From: Phycisphaera sp.
GTDB taxonomy: Bacteria; Planctomycetota; Phycisphaerae; Phycisphaerales; UBA1924
Assembly (NCBI GenBank): GCA_025916675.1
Contig: CP098402.1
Location: forward strand, 2,723,205 to 2,787,204
Direction: 5' to 3'
DNA: 64,000 bases
In this document: piece after piece, positions 53,154 through 61,882 of the stretch
Position numbering within the stretch: position 1 is the stretch's first letter
How the letters are laid out: each line of letters opens with the position of its first letter
The notes under the pieces: generated by a model
Told to the model about the DNA's origin: nothing
The model's database searches: none
What the model saw: the letters and a program-made list of their open reading frames with translations, nothing else
Translations under genes and position numbers: made by a program

Positions 53154-53642
53154 TCAGCCCAGCACGAACCTCGGACGCTCGGCCCGGAGCATCTGGAAGG
53201 GGCTCAGCCACGCCGCGCCCACACCCTGGCACGCGTCGGGGATCTTGACCGAATGCTTGGAGTTGGCCGGGCGTTCGCGGGTCACCAGCGTGTGCTTGCC
53301 GGCAAGGGCGTGGGCCACGAGGAACGAGTCGGCCGTGTCCAGGAAGGTGTTCTTGGCCGCCTGGCTGTAGACGGGGTGGGCGTCGGTCCACTCGGCGACC
53401 GTCGCGTAGGCCGCCAGGACCTCGGCGGTGTCCTTGAGAAAGAAGCCGTCGTCGAGCCCGTCGGCCCACACGCTCAGATCATCCTCGCCGGTGGCCATCT
53501 CGCTCGCGATGCGCTCGATGCTGTGCACGCGGCCCGCTCGATGGGCGTCCACGAGCCAATCCCAATACGCGGGGCAGAAGCTGGGCTGGTAGTAGAGGTT
53601 GGCGGCCTCGATGAACACGTTGGCGTCCAGCAGGTAGGCCAT
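53154..53642 (-). CDS. DUF4411 PIN-like protein, probable toxin of a pair
   Basis: 162 residues beginning MAYLLDANVFIEAANLYY, a PIN-domain start with a catalytic Asp. Later acidic residues appear in RIASEMATGEDDLSVWADGLDDGFFL and KNTFLDTADSFLVAHALAGKHTLVTRE, completing a PIN-like metal site, and PDACQGVGAAWLSPFQMLR is typical of DUF4411. It starts by one-base overlap (TGATG) with the upstream ImmA/IrrE-type gene. Such pairs are widespread and treated as toxin-antitoxin-like; RNase activity is inferred. Confidence 0.82.
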   Translation of the reverse strand: MAYLLDANVFIEAANLYYQPSFCPAYWDWLVDAHRAGRVHSIERIASEMATGEDDLSVWADGLDDGFFLKDTAEVLAAYATVAEWTDAHPVYSQAAKNTFLDTADSFLVAHALAGKHTLVTRERPANSKHSVKIPDACQGVGAAWLSPFQMLRAERPRFVLG

Positions 53643-54793
53643 CAGAACTCGACCCCGACCTGGGCGCTCAGCTCGCGGAAGGTCTTCATGTTGTTGAAGC
53701 CCAGAAGCCCGAACGCCTCGGTGAACGTCGAGCGCCCCTCCAGCGTGCTCACGGCCACGGCCCGGGCGAACCGCTCGCCCACGCGGGCCAGCGTGGTGCG
53801 GTAGAAGTCCCCGCCGCTGGACGAGCCAACGCGTCGCAATCGGCCGATCTCGGCGTCGTACGCCCCCTCGAACGCGTCGCGGTTCAGCAGGCCCGCGTCG
53901 AGCAGCCGGCGAAGGATGACCAGCGTGCTGACCTTGAACTTCCTGGCCATCCGTTGCGTCTCGCGTTCCAGATCGTTCGAAGGGTCGAACGCCGCCGCGA
54001 TCTCGTTCAAGGGAACCAGAAGCTCGGCGGCCACGGCGTTGCACCATGCTTCGGTCCTTTGGGTCGGCATGGCGCGTGGGCCCGCGTCGGACAGGGCGCT
54101 CTGGCCCAGCCACAGGTGGGCCAGCTCGTGGGCCAGCGTGAACATCTGCGCGCTCTTGGTGTCCTTGCCGTTCACGAAGACCAGCGGCGCGAGGTCGTCG
54201 GCCAGCGCGAAGCCGCGGAACTCGTCGGGGTTCAGCGGCCGCTGGGTGTTGCTGGCGACGATGCCGCTGGCCATGACCAGCACGCCCGCGTCCTGGGCCT
54301 GCTGGCGGAACTGCCTGAGGGCCATCTCCCACGTCGGGAAGCTGGCCCGCTCGGCGACGCTGAACCGCAGCAGGTCACGCATGCGGCCGGCGATGGCGGC
54401 CGGGTCGTCGGTCAAGGCCGCCGTGCCCGCGAACGCGACGGGCTCCAGCCCGCTGCTGCGCGCGTACCGCTGGTACCACTCCTGGCGGCGCTGGCAATCG
54501 TGGATCGTGTCCAAGAGCTCGGGCGAGGGCCTTCGCACTCCTTTCCCCGCCACCGTGCGGAAGTCGGGGATGGGCACCGGTTCTTCCGGCGGTGTGCCCA
54601 GGAAGAAGTATCCCAGCGGCGCGTGCGTCGCCCGGGCGAAGCCCTCGAGCTGCTTGAGCGTGGGCTGGGCGTCGCCGGCCAGCCACTCAGCGAGCTTACC
54701 GAATCGGTGCTCGAGGTCGGCCGGCTCCTTGCGAGCGCGGTCGAGCGCCCACTGGAGCATCGCCGGCTTGACTGGTACGCGGAGTGTCGCCAT
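53642..54793 (-). CDS. XRE/ImmA-IrrE family metallopeptidase paired with the DUF4411 gene
   Basis: 383 residues from the ATG at 54793; the frame upstream is not coding-like. The N-terminal ~65 residues resemble an XRE-type helix-turn-helix (DLEHRFGKLAEWLAGDAQPTLKQLEGFARATHAPLGYFFLG). The zinc-peptidase motif AHELAHLWLG (HExxH at residues 222-226) is followed by EAWCNAVAAELLVP, supplying the third ligand. ImmA/IrrE-like proteases cleave repressors or antitoxins. As partner of the PIN-like gene it probably regulates expression and activity of the toxin. Confidence 0.85.
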   Translation of the reverse strand: MATLRVPVKPAMLQWALDRARKEPADLEHRFGKLAEWLAGDAQPTLKQLEGFARATHAPLGYFFLGTPPEEPVPIPDFRTVAGKGVRRPSPELLDTIHDCQRRQEWYQRYARSSGLEPVAFAGTAALTDDPAAIAGRMRDLLRFSVAERASFPTWEMALRQFRQQAQDAGVLVMASGIVASNTQRPLNPDEFRGFALADDLAPLVFVNGKDTKSAQMFTLAHELAHLWLGQSALSDAGPRAMPTQRTEAWCNAVAAELLVPLNEIAAAFDPSNDLERETQRMARKFKVSTLVILRRLLDAGLLNRDAFEGAYDAEIGRLRRVGSSSGGDFYRTTLARVGERFARAVAVSTLEGRSTFTEAFGLLGFNNMKTFRELSAQVGVEF

Positions 54794-55139
54794 GGTTCCC
54801 CTGCCCACGAGGCTCGTGGCCCCGGGGCCATCGTAGTGCCCAGTGGCCGCCGTTTGTTCGGACCACGGCCGTGACCACAGTTTTCGGGCCTTAGCGTTCT
54901 TGCTCTCCAATAGGGAGCGTGCCGCCCTGCCGGTTTTGACCCGGCATCGCACGCTCGGAAGGGCACTCCTGCCCGGCATGATCCGCCCACTCGGTGCCAC
55001 CACACCCCACAAGCAAAATTTTTCTCCAATCGGAGTGAAGTCGCGTTCTTGACTTCCCGACATTGCTCCTGTGGGGCGGCACGGTCGCCGCCCGAGATTC
55101 TTTCAAGGCGCGGGACGGAACTCGCGCAAGGAGTTTCCA
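54794..55139. other. 346-bp divergent intergenic region with nested inverted repeat
   Basis: No gene. It holds the promoters of the ImmA-type gene (minus) and of the 218-residue gene (plus); a TTGACT hexamer at about 55045 could be a -35 for the latter. A nested inverted repeat is present: GAGCGTGC (54915-54922) with GCACGCTC (54949-54956), enclosing GCCGG/CCGGC (54929-54933, 54941-54945). It could be an operator for the XRE-type regulator or an RNA structure. Confidence 0.4.
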
Positions 55140-55796
55140 ATGGTGATCCCTGTGAAGAAGTCCGAAGAGCTCGCGTTCTTTGAGCAGCGAGCCCCCATCT
55201 GGGAGGCCAACGCCGCCCAGCTCAACCTGTCGATCGAACGCACCGCCGAGCTGACGGCGCTCACGAACGCGGCGCGCGCGGCGTACGACCAAGCCCAGAG
55301 CCTGCGCTCGCAAGCGAAGGCCGCCACGAGCGCGCAGAACCAGGCGCTCACCGCGATGCACAATCTCGGGGCCGAGCTCATCAAGAGCATCCGCACCACC
55401 GCCGAGCTGGAGAACGACCCCAGCCTCTACGGCATCGCCCAGATCCCCGAGCCGAAGGATCCCGCGCCCATCCCGCCCGTCGAGGCGAGCAACCTGAGCT
55501 TCGACCTCTTGAACGACGGCGCCCTCGAGCTGGCCTGGGACGGCCGCGTCTCGACCGGCACAACATATATCGTCCAGCGCGCCATCACGCCCGCCGGCGG
55601 CAGCCAGGGCACCTACCAGGACCTCGGCTTCGCCGACGAGAAGCGCTTCGTCGACACGACCATCCCCGCGGGCACCGAACGTGCCAGCTACGTCGTGCGC
55701 GCCAAGAAGGGCGGGACCATCACCGCCGGCACCGCGCCCATCACCGTGCGATTCACCATCGGCGGCAACGGCCAGGCGGTGGCCGAGGCGGCGTGA
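55140..55796 (+). CDS. Hypothetical protein with helical N-terminus and Fn3-like domain
   Basis: 218 residues; the start at 55140 has AAGGAG at good distance. Residues ~25-90 form an Ala/Gln-rich helical coiled coil (ERTAELTALTNAARAAYDQAQSLRSQAKAAT). After a Pro-rich linker (EPKDPAPIPPVEASN), residues ~115-205 have a fibronectin-III-like strand pattern (GALELAWDGRVSTGTTYIVQRAI ... RFVDTTIPAGTERASYVVRAKKG ... PITVRFTIG). There is no signal peptide. Function unknown; a terminator hairpin follows. Confidence 0.7.
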   Translation: MVIPVKKSEELAFFEQRAPIWEANAAQLNLSIERTAELTALTNAARAAYDQAQSLRSQAKAATSAQNQALTAMHNLGAELIKSIRTTAELENDPSLYGIAQIPEPKDPAPIPPVEASNLSFDLLNDGALELAWDGRVSTGTTYIVQRAITPAGGSQGTYQDLGFADEKRFVDTTIPAGTERASYVVRAKKGGTITAGTAPITVRFTIGGNGQAVAEAA

Positions 55797-55881
55797 TGGC
55801 CTCGCTTGGTCGGGCGGAGCCCTCCCGGCGCGATGGGTAGAGCTTTGTAGGAATGGTAGTTCGAAGAGTCGGGAGAAGGGC

Positions 55882-55913
55882 AAGGGTCGGCGTTGGTCGA
55901 CCCTTTGTTCTTT
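55882..55913 (+). terminator. Intrinsic terminator after the Fn3-like gene
   Basis: 8-bp stem AAGGGTCG / CGACCCTT with an 8-base loop, followed by TGTTCTTTATC. It lies 86 bp after the stop at 55796. Confidence 0.65.
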
Positions 55914-55939
55914 ATCGTCTCGGCGGCGGGCCCGTGCGG

Positions 55940-56404
55940 CTACACCGTGATGCGTCGGAAGTACTCGGCCGCCGGCTCGCGATACAGCCCGCGATCGGCG
56001 AACCGCGTGGCGAACCCCTCGGCCAGGGCATCAACGAGCACCAGCGCGAAATCACCAGACAATTCGAAGCCCGCATCATCCCACTCGACTCGGAATCGCA
56101 GATACCACCGACGAGAACGATCCTCGACGCCGCAGTACACCAAATCGTCCTCGGGCGTCGCGACCAGCAGGTCTCGCGGCGAGGAAACATCGCTGAATAG
56201 CCGCGCGAAAACCACCGACCCGACGAAAAAGTGCAAGCCGTCGTGCTGCAGCCAATCGTGGAATCGCGTCAACTCCGCGTGCGGATCGACATTATGCAAG
56301 AAGGCAACCACGTCCTTCAGCAACGCGGACAACCGGGCCGCCGGCATCGGCTCGCACCAGAAGCACACGCCGTCGATGGGCTCGTAATCGTATTGGGTTG
56401 CCAT
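55940..56404 (-). CDS. Hypothetical 154-residue protein
   Basis: No family recognised. A soluble, acidic alpha/beta protein rich in aromatic residues (YEPIDGVCFWCEP, FHDWLQHDGLHFFVG, RRWYLRFRVEWDDAGFEL). It ends GLYREPAAEYFRRITV. It stands 12 bp upstream of the permease gene in the same direction, so the pair may be co-transcribed. Confidence 0.6.
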   Translation of the reverse strand: MATQYDYEPIDGVCFWCEPMPAARLSALLKDVVAFLHNVDPHAELTRFHDWLQHDGLHFFVGSVVFARLFSDVSSPRDLLVATPEDDLVYCGVEDRSRRWYLRFRVEWDDAGFELSGDFALVLVDALAEGFATRFADRGLYREPAAEYFRRITV

Positions 56405-56416
56405 GGTCGCCCCGAT

Positions 56417-57979
56417 CTAATCGAACCGCAGCGCCTTCACCGGGTCCATCCAGGCAGCTCTGGCCGCGGGAACCAGCGCACCGACGACGCTCGCGATGAT
56501 GCCCCCCGCGACGATGATGACGAACTTCCTTGCGTCCAGGTCCGTGGGGATCGTCGTGAAGTAGTAGACGTTGGGGTCCCACACCTGCACGCCCAGGGCC
56601 TTGCCCAGCCACTCGTGGATGGGGTTGATGTTCGTGACAACCAGGGCCGCGAGCCCCGCGCCGAGCGCGCTGCCCACGATGCCGATGGCCAGGCCGTAGC
56701 CCACCCACACCGCCGCCACGCCGGTGCCGCTGGCGCCGATCGCACGGAGCACGCCGATGTCGCGCGTCTTCTCGCTGACCATCGCCCAGAAGATCGCCAG
56801 AACCAGGAACACGCTGGTCAGACTGACAACACCGAAGATGAACAGAACTAAGGTTGTCTCCTTCTGCACCGCCCCGATGAACATCGCGTTGCTCTGCTCG
56901 TACGTCTGGATGCCGATCGTCCGCGGCGTGGGGACCTCGCCTCGGTGGGCCTGCTCGAACTCGGCGTACACCGCGTTGGCGGCGGCCTCGAGTGCCTCGG
57001 TGCTCACGCCCGGCGCGGCGCGCACCAGGATGTCGGTCACCCGCGCCGGGCTCTCGCCGATGATGGTCGGCTTCACCGGGCGCTCGACGCCATCGGGACC
57101 GATCTCGACCGCGTACGGATTGCTCGTCGGGTCGATCCTGCGCGCCGCGCCCATTTGCAGCAGGTCTTGCAGCGCATCGAGGGGCACCAAGGCGAAGTGT
57201 GAGTCGTACGCGTAGTTGCCGGTGGCCAACTCGTTGGCGATAGGGAACTCGATCGTGCGTAGGTCGAGCGCGCCGGCACCCTCCTGGCCCAGTGGCAGCA
57301 CGGTGAGGCGGACACTCATCTCCGGAAGGAACGAGCGATCGATACGAACCCCGCCATTAGCAAGCCGCTGACTGCTGAAGCGAGGTACGTAAAAGTTTCC
57401 GGGGTTCACGCGCCAGTTCCAACTCGTCGCGGCGATACCCGTCACCATCGCCGCGTCGCCGTCGGGCGTGCGCAGCGTCCGTCCTTCGGCCAGCCAGCGT
57501 TCGAGATCGGCTCGGTTCGCCGGCTCGCCCCTCGGGTCGAGCAGCTCCGGCTGGCCGTCAGCGTTGAGCGGCACGGGGCCCGTGTGCGGCTCGATTGGCC
57601 GCCAGTACAGGCTATCTTCGTACACCGTCGCCCGGGCGTAGCTGGCCGGCTCCACGCCCAGAAGCTGCACGCTCACAGGCCGATCGTCGGGCAAGCCCAG
57701 GATCGCCAGCGTTTCGATGAGAGGCGAGGCGTGCTCGACCGCCGGATCGGCCTCCAGCCGCCCGACCAAGTCCTCATAGTGCCCAAAGCCCACGTGCTCC
57801 CAGGTGATGCGCAGGTCGCCGTCGGTCTTGCGGCCCTCGTTGACGAGCATCGTGAGGAACCCACCCATGACCGACCACACGATGAGCTCGGTCGCCACGC
57901 TCAGGGTCACCGCCATCGCCGCCAGCAGCGGGATGGCCTTGGTCGTCAGGTACTTTCGGGCCAGCAAAGCGGCGTACAT
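56417..57979 (-). CDS. FtsX-like ABC transporter permease (LolC/LolE type)
   Basis: Start chosen at 57979 (MYAALLARKYLTTKAIPLLA), the usual opening of this family; an ATG at 58063 would add 28 residues. About 520 residues: one N-terminal helix (IPLLAAMAVTLSVATELIVWSV), a large periplasmic MacB-PCD-like domain (~40-390), then three C-terminal helices (TTLVLFIFGVVSLTSVFLVLAIFWAMV; AAVWVGYGLAIGIVGSALGAGLAALVV; FVIIVAGGIIASVVGALVPA). EKTRDIGVLRAIGASGTGV is the FtsX coupling-helix region. It probably extracts lipoproteins or lipids with an ATPase encoded elsewhere; none is adjacent. Confidence 0.82.
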   Translation of the reverse strand: MYAALLARKYLTTKAIPLLAAMAVTLSVATELIVWSVMGGFLTMLVNEGRKTDGDLRITWEHVGFGHYEDLVGRLEADPAVEHASPLIETLAILGLPDDRPVSVQLLGVEPASYARATVYEDSLYWRPIEPHTGPVPLNADGQPELLDPRGEPANRADLERWLAEGRTLRTPDGDAAMVTGIAATSWNWRVNPGNFYVPRFSSQRLANGGVRIDRSFLPEMSVRLTVLPLGQEGAGALDLRTIEFPIANELATGNYAYDSHFALVPLDALQDLLQMGAARRIDPTSNPYAVEIGPDGVERPVKPTIIGESPARVTDILVRAAPGVSTEALEAAANAVYAEFEQAHRGEVPTPRTIGIQTYEQSNAMFIGAVQKETTLVLFIFGVVSLTSVFLVLAIFWAMVSEKTRDIGVLRAIGASGTGVAAVWVGYGLAIGIVGSALGAGLAALVVTNINPIHEWLGKALGVQVWDPNVYYFTTIPTDLDARKFVIIVAGGIIASVVGALVPAARAAWMDPVKALRFD

Positions 57980-58061
57980 GGCCCCAGTGTAGAGCCCCCC
58001 AAGGCCCACCACCGCCCAATAACCGCGTAACCCCGGTCGGGCCAAGGGGGTATGGTCACCC

Positions 58062-60068
58062 ATGAAGCCGTTCCCATCAATGCCGCGTCTCTCTCTCGCC
58101 GGCGGAGCCTCGCTCCTGATGCTGGCCGGGCTCGCCGCCTGCGCCAGCACGAGCAACCCCGCCGGCAACCAGCACCCACCCCAAGCCGGCCAGCCGCCGC
58201 GCACGATCCTGACCGAGAGCCCCACGGCGTCGAGCTTCGTCGCCGTGAGCGGCCGCTCGGGGGCGCTCATCGTCGATCGTTCCCGCATCGGCCGCACCGC
58301 GAGCGACCGGCCGATCTACGTCTACCGCGTCAGCCAGGGCCAGGGCGACCCCGACACCAAGCCCGGGCTGCTCATTGTCGCGGGCATCGACGGGCGGCAC
58401 ACCAGCGGGCCGGCGATCGCCCGAGAGCTCGTGGGCCACCTCGAACGCGAGGCCGACCTGGAGCACGCGACCGTCTACGTGATCCCCCGCGTCAACCGCG
58501 ACGCCCAAGACCGCGACGACTCGGGCCACGCCGTCCCCGGCGGCACGCTCACCAAAGAAGACGCCGACCGCGACGGCCGCCTCGACGAGGACGGCCCGCA
58601 GGACCTCAACGGGGACGGGCACATCACCATGATGCGCACCACCGAGCCCTCGCCCAAGTACGGCATCACGCTCACCCACGTGGTCGACCCCGACCAGCCG
58701 CGCCTGATGCGTCGCGCCGACGCGAGCAAGGGCGAGGTCGCCACCCACGCCATGCTGCCCGAGGCCAGCGACCAGGACGGCGACGGAGCAATGGGCGAGG
58801 ACGGCGCCGGCGGCGTCGACCTCAACAAGAACTTCCCCTATCGCTGGCCCGAGTACGCCAACGGCAACGGCGCGTATCCGCTGAGCGAGCCCGAGAGCAA
58901 AGCGCTGGCCACCTGGCTGTTGGGCAAGCCCAACATCATGGCCACGATCGTCTACGGCCCGCACGACACCATCATCAACGTGCCCGCCGCCAACGGCTAC
59001 GACCACACCGGCCGCGTGCCCAAGGGCCTGGAGCGCGCCGACAAGGAGCTGATGGACCGCCTGAGCGAGCAGTACAAGGAATCCACCAAGCTCAAGCAGG
59101 CGGAGAAGGAAAGCCTCGACGGCTCCTTCGCCGGCTGGGCGTACGCCCACCTCGGGCTGGTGACGATCGCCACCAACCCCTGGCAGCGCCCCGAGCCACC
59201 GAAAGAAGAGGGCGAAACAGACGAGGGTGCCGATGAGCAGGAAGAGCAGCCCGCCGAAGAGCCCAAACCCGACGAGCCGCCCTTTGTCATGATCGGCGAC
59301 TTCAAGCTCGTACTCACGCAGGACGCCATCCAGGGCGCGATGTCCGAGATCCAGAGCATGAGCCCGCAGGAGCAGGAAGCCCGCATGGAAGCCTTCCAGG
59401 CCCTACCCGCCGAGACGCAGCAACGCGTCATGACCATCGCCCAGGGCGCGCCCGACCCGATGGCCGAGCAAGAAGAATCGAAGCCGCAGCGACCCACGCG
59501 AGCACCGCGCAAGACCGGCAAGGCCTCCGACGACGCGAAGTGGCTCGCCTACGCCGACCGTGTGGGCGAGGGCTACGTCGACTGGCAGCCCTACGACCAC
59601 CCGCAACTGGGGCCGGTCGAGATCGGCGGCTTCGTGCCGGGATTCAAGATGAACGCCCCGCAAGACGCCCACGAGGGCATCATCGAGGCCCAGGGCGAGT
59701 TCATCGAGCAGTTGCTCGCGATGCTGCCCCGCGTGGTCATCGAGGATCCCGTGGTCGAGAAGGTCGAGGGCGGCGTGTGGCGCGTGAGCATGACCGTCCG
59801 CAACGACGGCGAGCTGCCCACCCGCACGGCTCTGGGCGCCAAGGCCCGCCGACTCACCCCGTACGTCCTCGCCCTCGACGTTCCGCAGGACACCCTCATC
59901 GCCGGCTCGACCATCAACCGCACCGACAGCATCGCACCGGGCGAGACCATGCGGGCCGAGTGGCTCGTGCTGGCCGACGACGGATCCACGCTGAACGCCC
60001 AGCTCCGCACCGAAGAGTTCGGCACGACCGACATCGAGATCGAACTGGCCGAGGGAGGCAACCAATGA
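58062..60068 (+). CDS. M14 carboxypeptidase-family lipoprotein, probably catalytically altered
   Basis: 668 residues. The signal peptide ends LAGLAACAS (Cys27 lipobox). The M14-like fold is traced by GLLIVAGIDGRHTSGPAIARELVGHL, HATVYVIPRVNRD, GVDLNKNFPYRWPEY and TIVYGPHD. In related proteins the first motif provides His and Glu zinc ligands (HGNE, or DGRHxxGxE); here the Glu position appears to be Pro (HTSGPA), so zinc binding is doubtful. An acidic Glu/Pro-rich insert (~385-412) and a C-terminal beta domain follow. It overlaps the next M14 gene by 4 bp (ATGA). It may be a non-catalytic partner of that enzyme. Confidence 0.78.
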   Translation: MKPFPSMPRLSLAGGASLLMLAGLAACASTSNPAGNQHPPQAGQPPRTILTESPTASSFVAVSGRSGALIVDRSRIGRTASDRPIYVYRVSQGQGDPDTKPGLLIVAGIDGRHTSGPAIARELVGHLEREADLEHATVYVIPRVNRDAQDRDDSGHAVPGGTLTKEDADRDGRLDEDGPQDLNGDGHITMMRTTEPSPKYGITLTHVVDPDQPRLMRRADASKGEVATHAMLPEASDQDGDGAMGEDGAGGVDLNKNFPYRWPEYANGNGAYPLSEPESKALATWLLGKPNIMATIVYGPHDTIINVPAANGYDHTGRVPKGLERADKELMDRLSEQYKESTKLKQAEKESLDGSFAGWAYAHLGLVTIATNPWQRPEPPKEEGETDEGADEQEEQPAEEPKPDEPPFVMIGDFKLVLTQDAIQGAMSEIQSMSPQEQEARMEAFQALPAETQQRVMTIAQGAPDPMAEQEESKPQRPTRAPRKTGKASDDAKWLAYADRVGEGYVDWQPYDHPQLGPVEIGGFVPGFKMNAPQDAHEGIIEAQGEFIEQLLAMLPRVVIEDPVVEKVEGGVWRVSMTVRNDGELPTRTALGAKARRLTPYVLALDVPQDTLIAGSTINRTDSIAPGETMRAEWLVLADDGSTLNAQLRTEEFGTTDIEIELAEGGNQ

Positions 60069-61864
60069 AACTCTATAAGAACCTCAAGACACTCCTGACC
60101 ATCGCCGCCCTCTGTGCAACACCCGCGCTCGCGCAAGACACGCCCGCCGCCCAGGACGGCAGCCAGCGGTACAACCCCGACTTCAAGGTCGACATCGCCT
60201 GGAACCGCTATTACGACTACGACCAGATCGTCGACCTGCTCAAGCAGATCGAGGCGGCCCACCCCGACCTGGTCACCCTCAAGAGCCTGGGCAAGAGCCT
60301 GCAAGGCCGCGACGTCTGGCTGGCCATCGCCAACAACCCCGAGACCGGCAAGGACACGACCAAGCCGGCCATGTACATCGACGGCAACATCCACGGCAAC
60401 GAGATCCAGGCCGCCGAGACCGTGCTCTACTCGCTGTGGATGCTGGTTGAGAGCCACGGCAAGAACGAGAACCTGACCGAACTGCTCGACGGCGCGAGCT
60501 TCTACTTCGTGCCCGTCACCAACCCCGACGGCCGCGCATGGTGGTTCGCCGAAGCGAACACCCCGAGTTCCAGCCGCCACAACCAGCGCCCCGTCGACAA
60601 CGACCGCGACGGCCAGGCCGACGAGGACGGCTACGACGACCTCGACGGCGACGGCTCCATCACCCAGATGTGGCGCAAGCGCGAGGGCGGGCCATTCAAG
60701 CGCAGCGAGACCGACCCGCGCCGCTTCGAGCGCGTCGGCCCCTTCGAACTCGGCGACTGGGAGTACCTGGGCTCCGAAGGCATCGACAACGACGGCGACG
60801 GCCGAATCAACGAAGACACCCCCTTCGCCGACGACATGAACCGCAACTGGCCGGGCGACTGGCAGCCCAACTACGCCCAGTTCGGCGCGGGCCCCCACCC
60901 CTTCAGCGCGCCCGAGACCCACGGCGTGGGCAAGTTCATCCTCACCCGCCCCAACATCGCCGCCGGCCAGAGCTACCACAACTCGGGCGGCATGATCCTG
61001 CGCGGGCCGGGCGACCAGAGCCGCGGCAGCTTCTACGACCGCTCCGACAGCCGCGTGTACGACCACATCGCCGCAACCGGCGCCCAGATGCTGCCCTACT
61101 ACCGCGACATGGTCATCTGGGAAGACCTCTACGGCGTCCACGGCGGCCAGGTGAACTGGCTGGCCGAAACCCTGGGCATCGTCAGCTTCACCAACGAGTT
61201 GTGGACCAACAACAAGCGCTACCAGGGCGAGGCCGCCCGCGAGAGCGAAGACCAGCAATGGCTCTGGCGAGATCACATGGTCTTCGGCACCGAGTTCACC
61301 GACTACACCGAGTACGACCACCCCGAGTACGGCCCCATCCTTGTCGGCGGAACCAACCGCTGGGGCTCGCGCCAGACGCCCACGTTCCTGCTCGAAGAAG
61401 AGGCCCACCGCAACTTCGCCTTCACCATGTACCACGCGCGCCAGATGCCGCTGCTGCGCTTCGGCCGCGTTGATATCGAGGAACGCTCGCCCGGCCTCTG
61501 GCAGGTGGACGTGGCCATCCGCAACGAGCGCCACATCCCCACGCGCCTCAGCGTCGCCCGCCGCAACAACATCGGCCGCAACGATCTGCTGCACTTCGAG
61601 GGCGAAGGCGCCAACATCGTCACCGCCGGCCGCGTGCGCGACTTCAACGACAAGCAGATGAACGAGATCCGCTTCGAGCCCGAGCGCATCCAGCTCAACG
61701 GGGGCATCGGCGGCATGGGCGAGACCATCTTCCGCTACCTCGTCAGGGGCGACAAAGGAAGCACCTTCACTCTGCGCTACCAGGCCGAGAAGGCCAAGGA
61801 CATCGAGCGCACCTTCACCCTCGAACCCACCAGCGAGCCCACGCCCAAGCCGCTGGGGCCCTGA
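60065..61864 (+). CDS. M14-family zinc carboxypeptidase, secreted
   Basis: 599 residues with a signal peptide (LLTIAALCATPALAQD). The metal motif MYIDGNIHGNEIQAAETVLY (HxxE) is intact, followed by PVTNPDGRAWWF, DDMNRNWPGDW, GQSYHNSGG (third zinc His) and VSFTNELW (probable catalytic Glu). DxDGDG-like acidic loops (DNDRDGQADEDGYDDLDGDGS, DNDGDGRINED) form a calcium-binding-like insert between ligands. A C-terminal beta domain (~480-590) matches its upstream neighbour. It cleaves C-terminal amino acids from peptides outside the cytoplasm. Confidence 0.88.
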   Translation: MKLYKNLKTLLTIAALCATPALAQDTPAAQDGSQRYNPDFKVDIAWNRYYDYDQIVDLLKQIEAAHPDLVTLKSLGKSLQGRDVWLAIANNPETGKDTTKPAMYIDGNIHGNEIQAAETVLYSLWMLVESHGKNENLTELLDGASFYFVPVTNPDGRAWWFAEANTPSSSRHNQRPVDNDRDGQADEDGYDDLDGDGSITQMWRKREGGPFKRSETDPRRFERVGPFELGDWEYLGSEGIDNDGDGRINEDTPFADDMNRNWPGDWQPNYAQFGAGPHPFSAPETHGVGKFILTRPNIAAGQSYHNSGGMILRGPGDQSRGSFYDRSDSRVYDHIAATGAQMLPYYRDMVIWEDLYGVHGGQVNWLAETLGIVSFTNELWTNNKRYQGEAARESEDQQWLWRDHMVFGTEFTDYTEYDHPEYGPILVGGTNRWGSRQTPTFLLEEEAHRNFAFTMYHARQMPLLRFGRVDIEERSPGLWQVDVAIRNERHIPTRLSVARRNNIGRNDLLHFEGEGANIVTAGRVRDFNDKQMNEIRFEPERIQLNGGIGGMGETIFRYLVRGDKGSTFTLRYQAEKAKDIERTFTLEPTSEPTPKPLGP

Positions 61865-61882
61865 TTCCTTACCAGTCCCGTG

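Noticed and set aside
57980-58297. Longer start for the FtsX-like permease (58063 or 58297)
   Set aside because: The extra N-terminus lacks family features, and the usual opening MYAALLARKYL begins at 57979; the ATG at 58063 also overlaps the divergent start at 58062.
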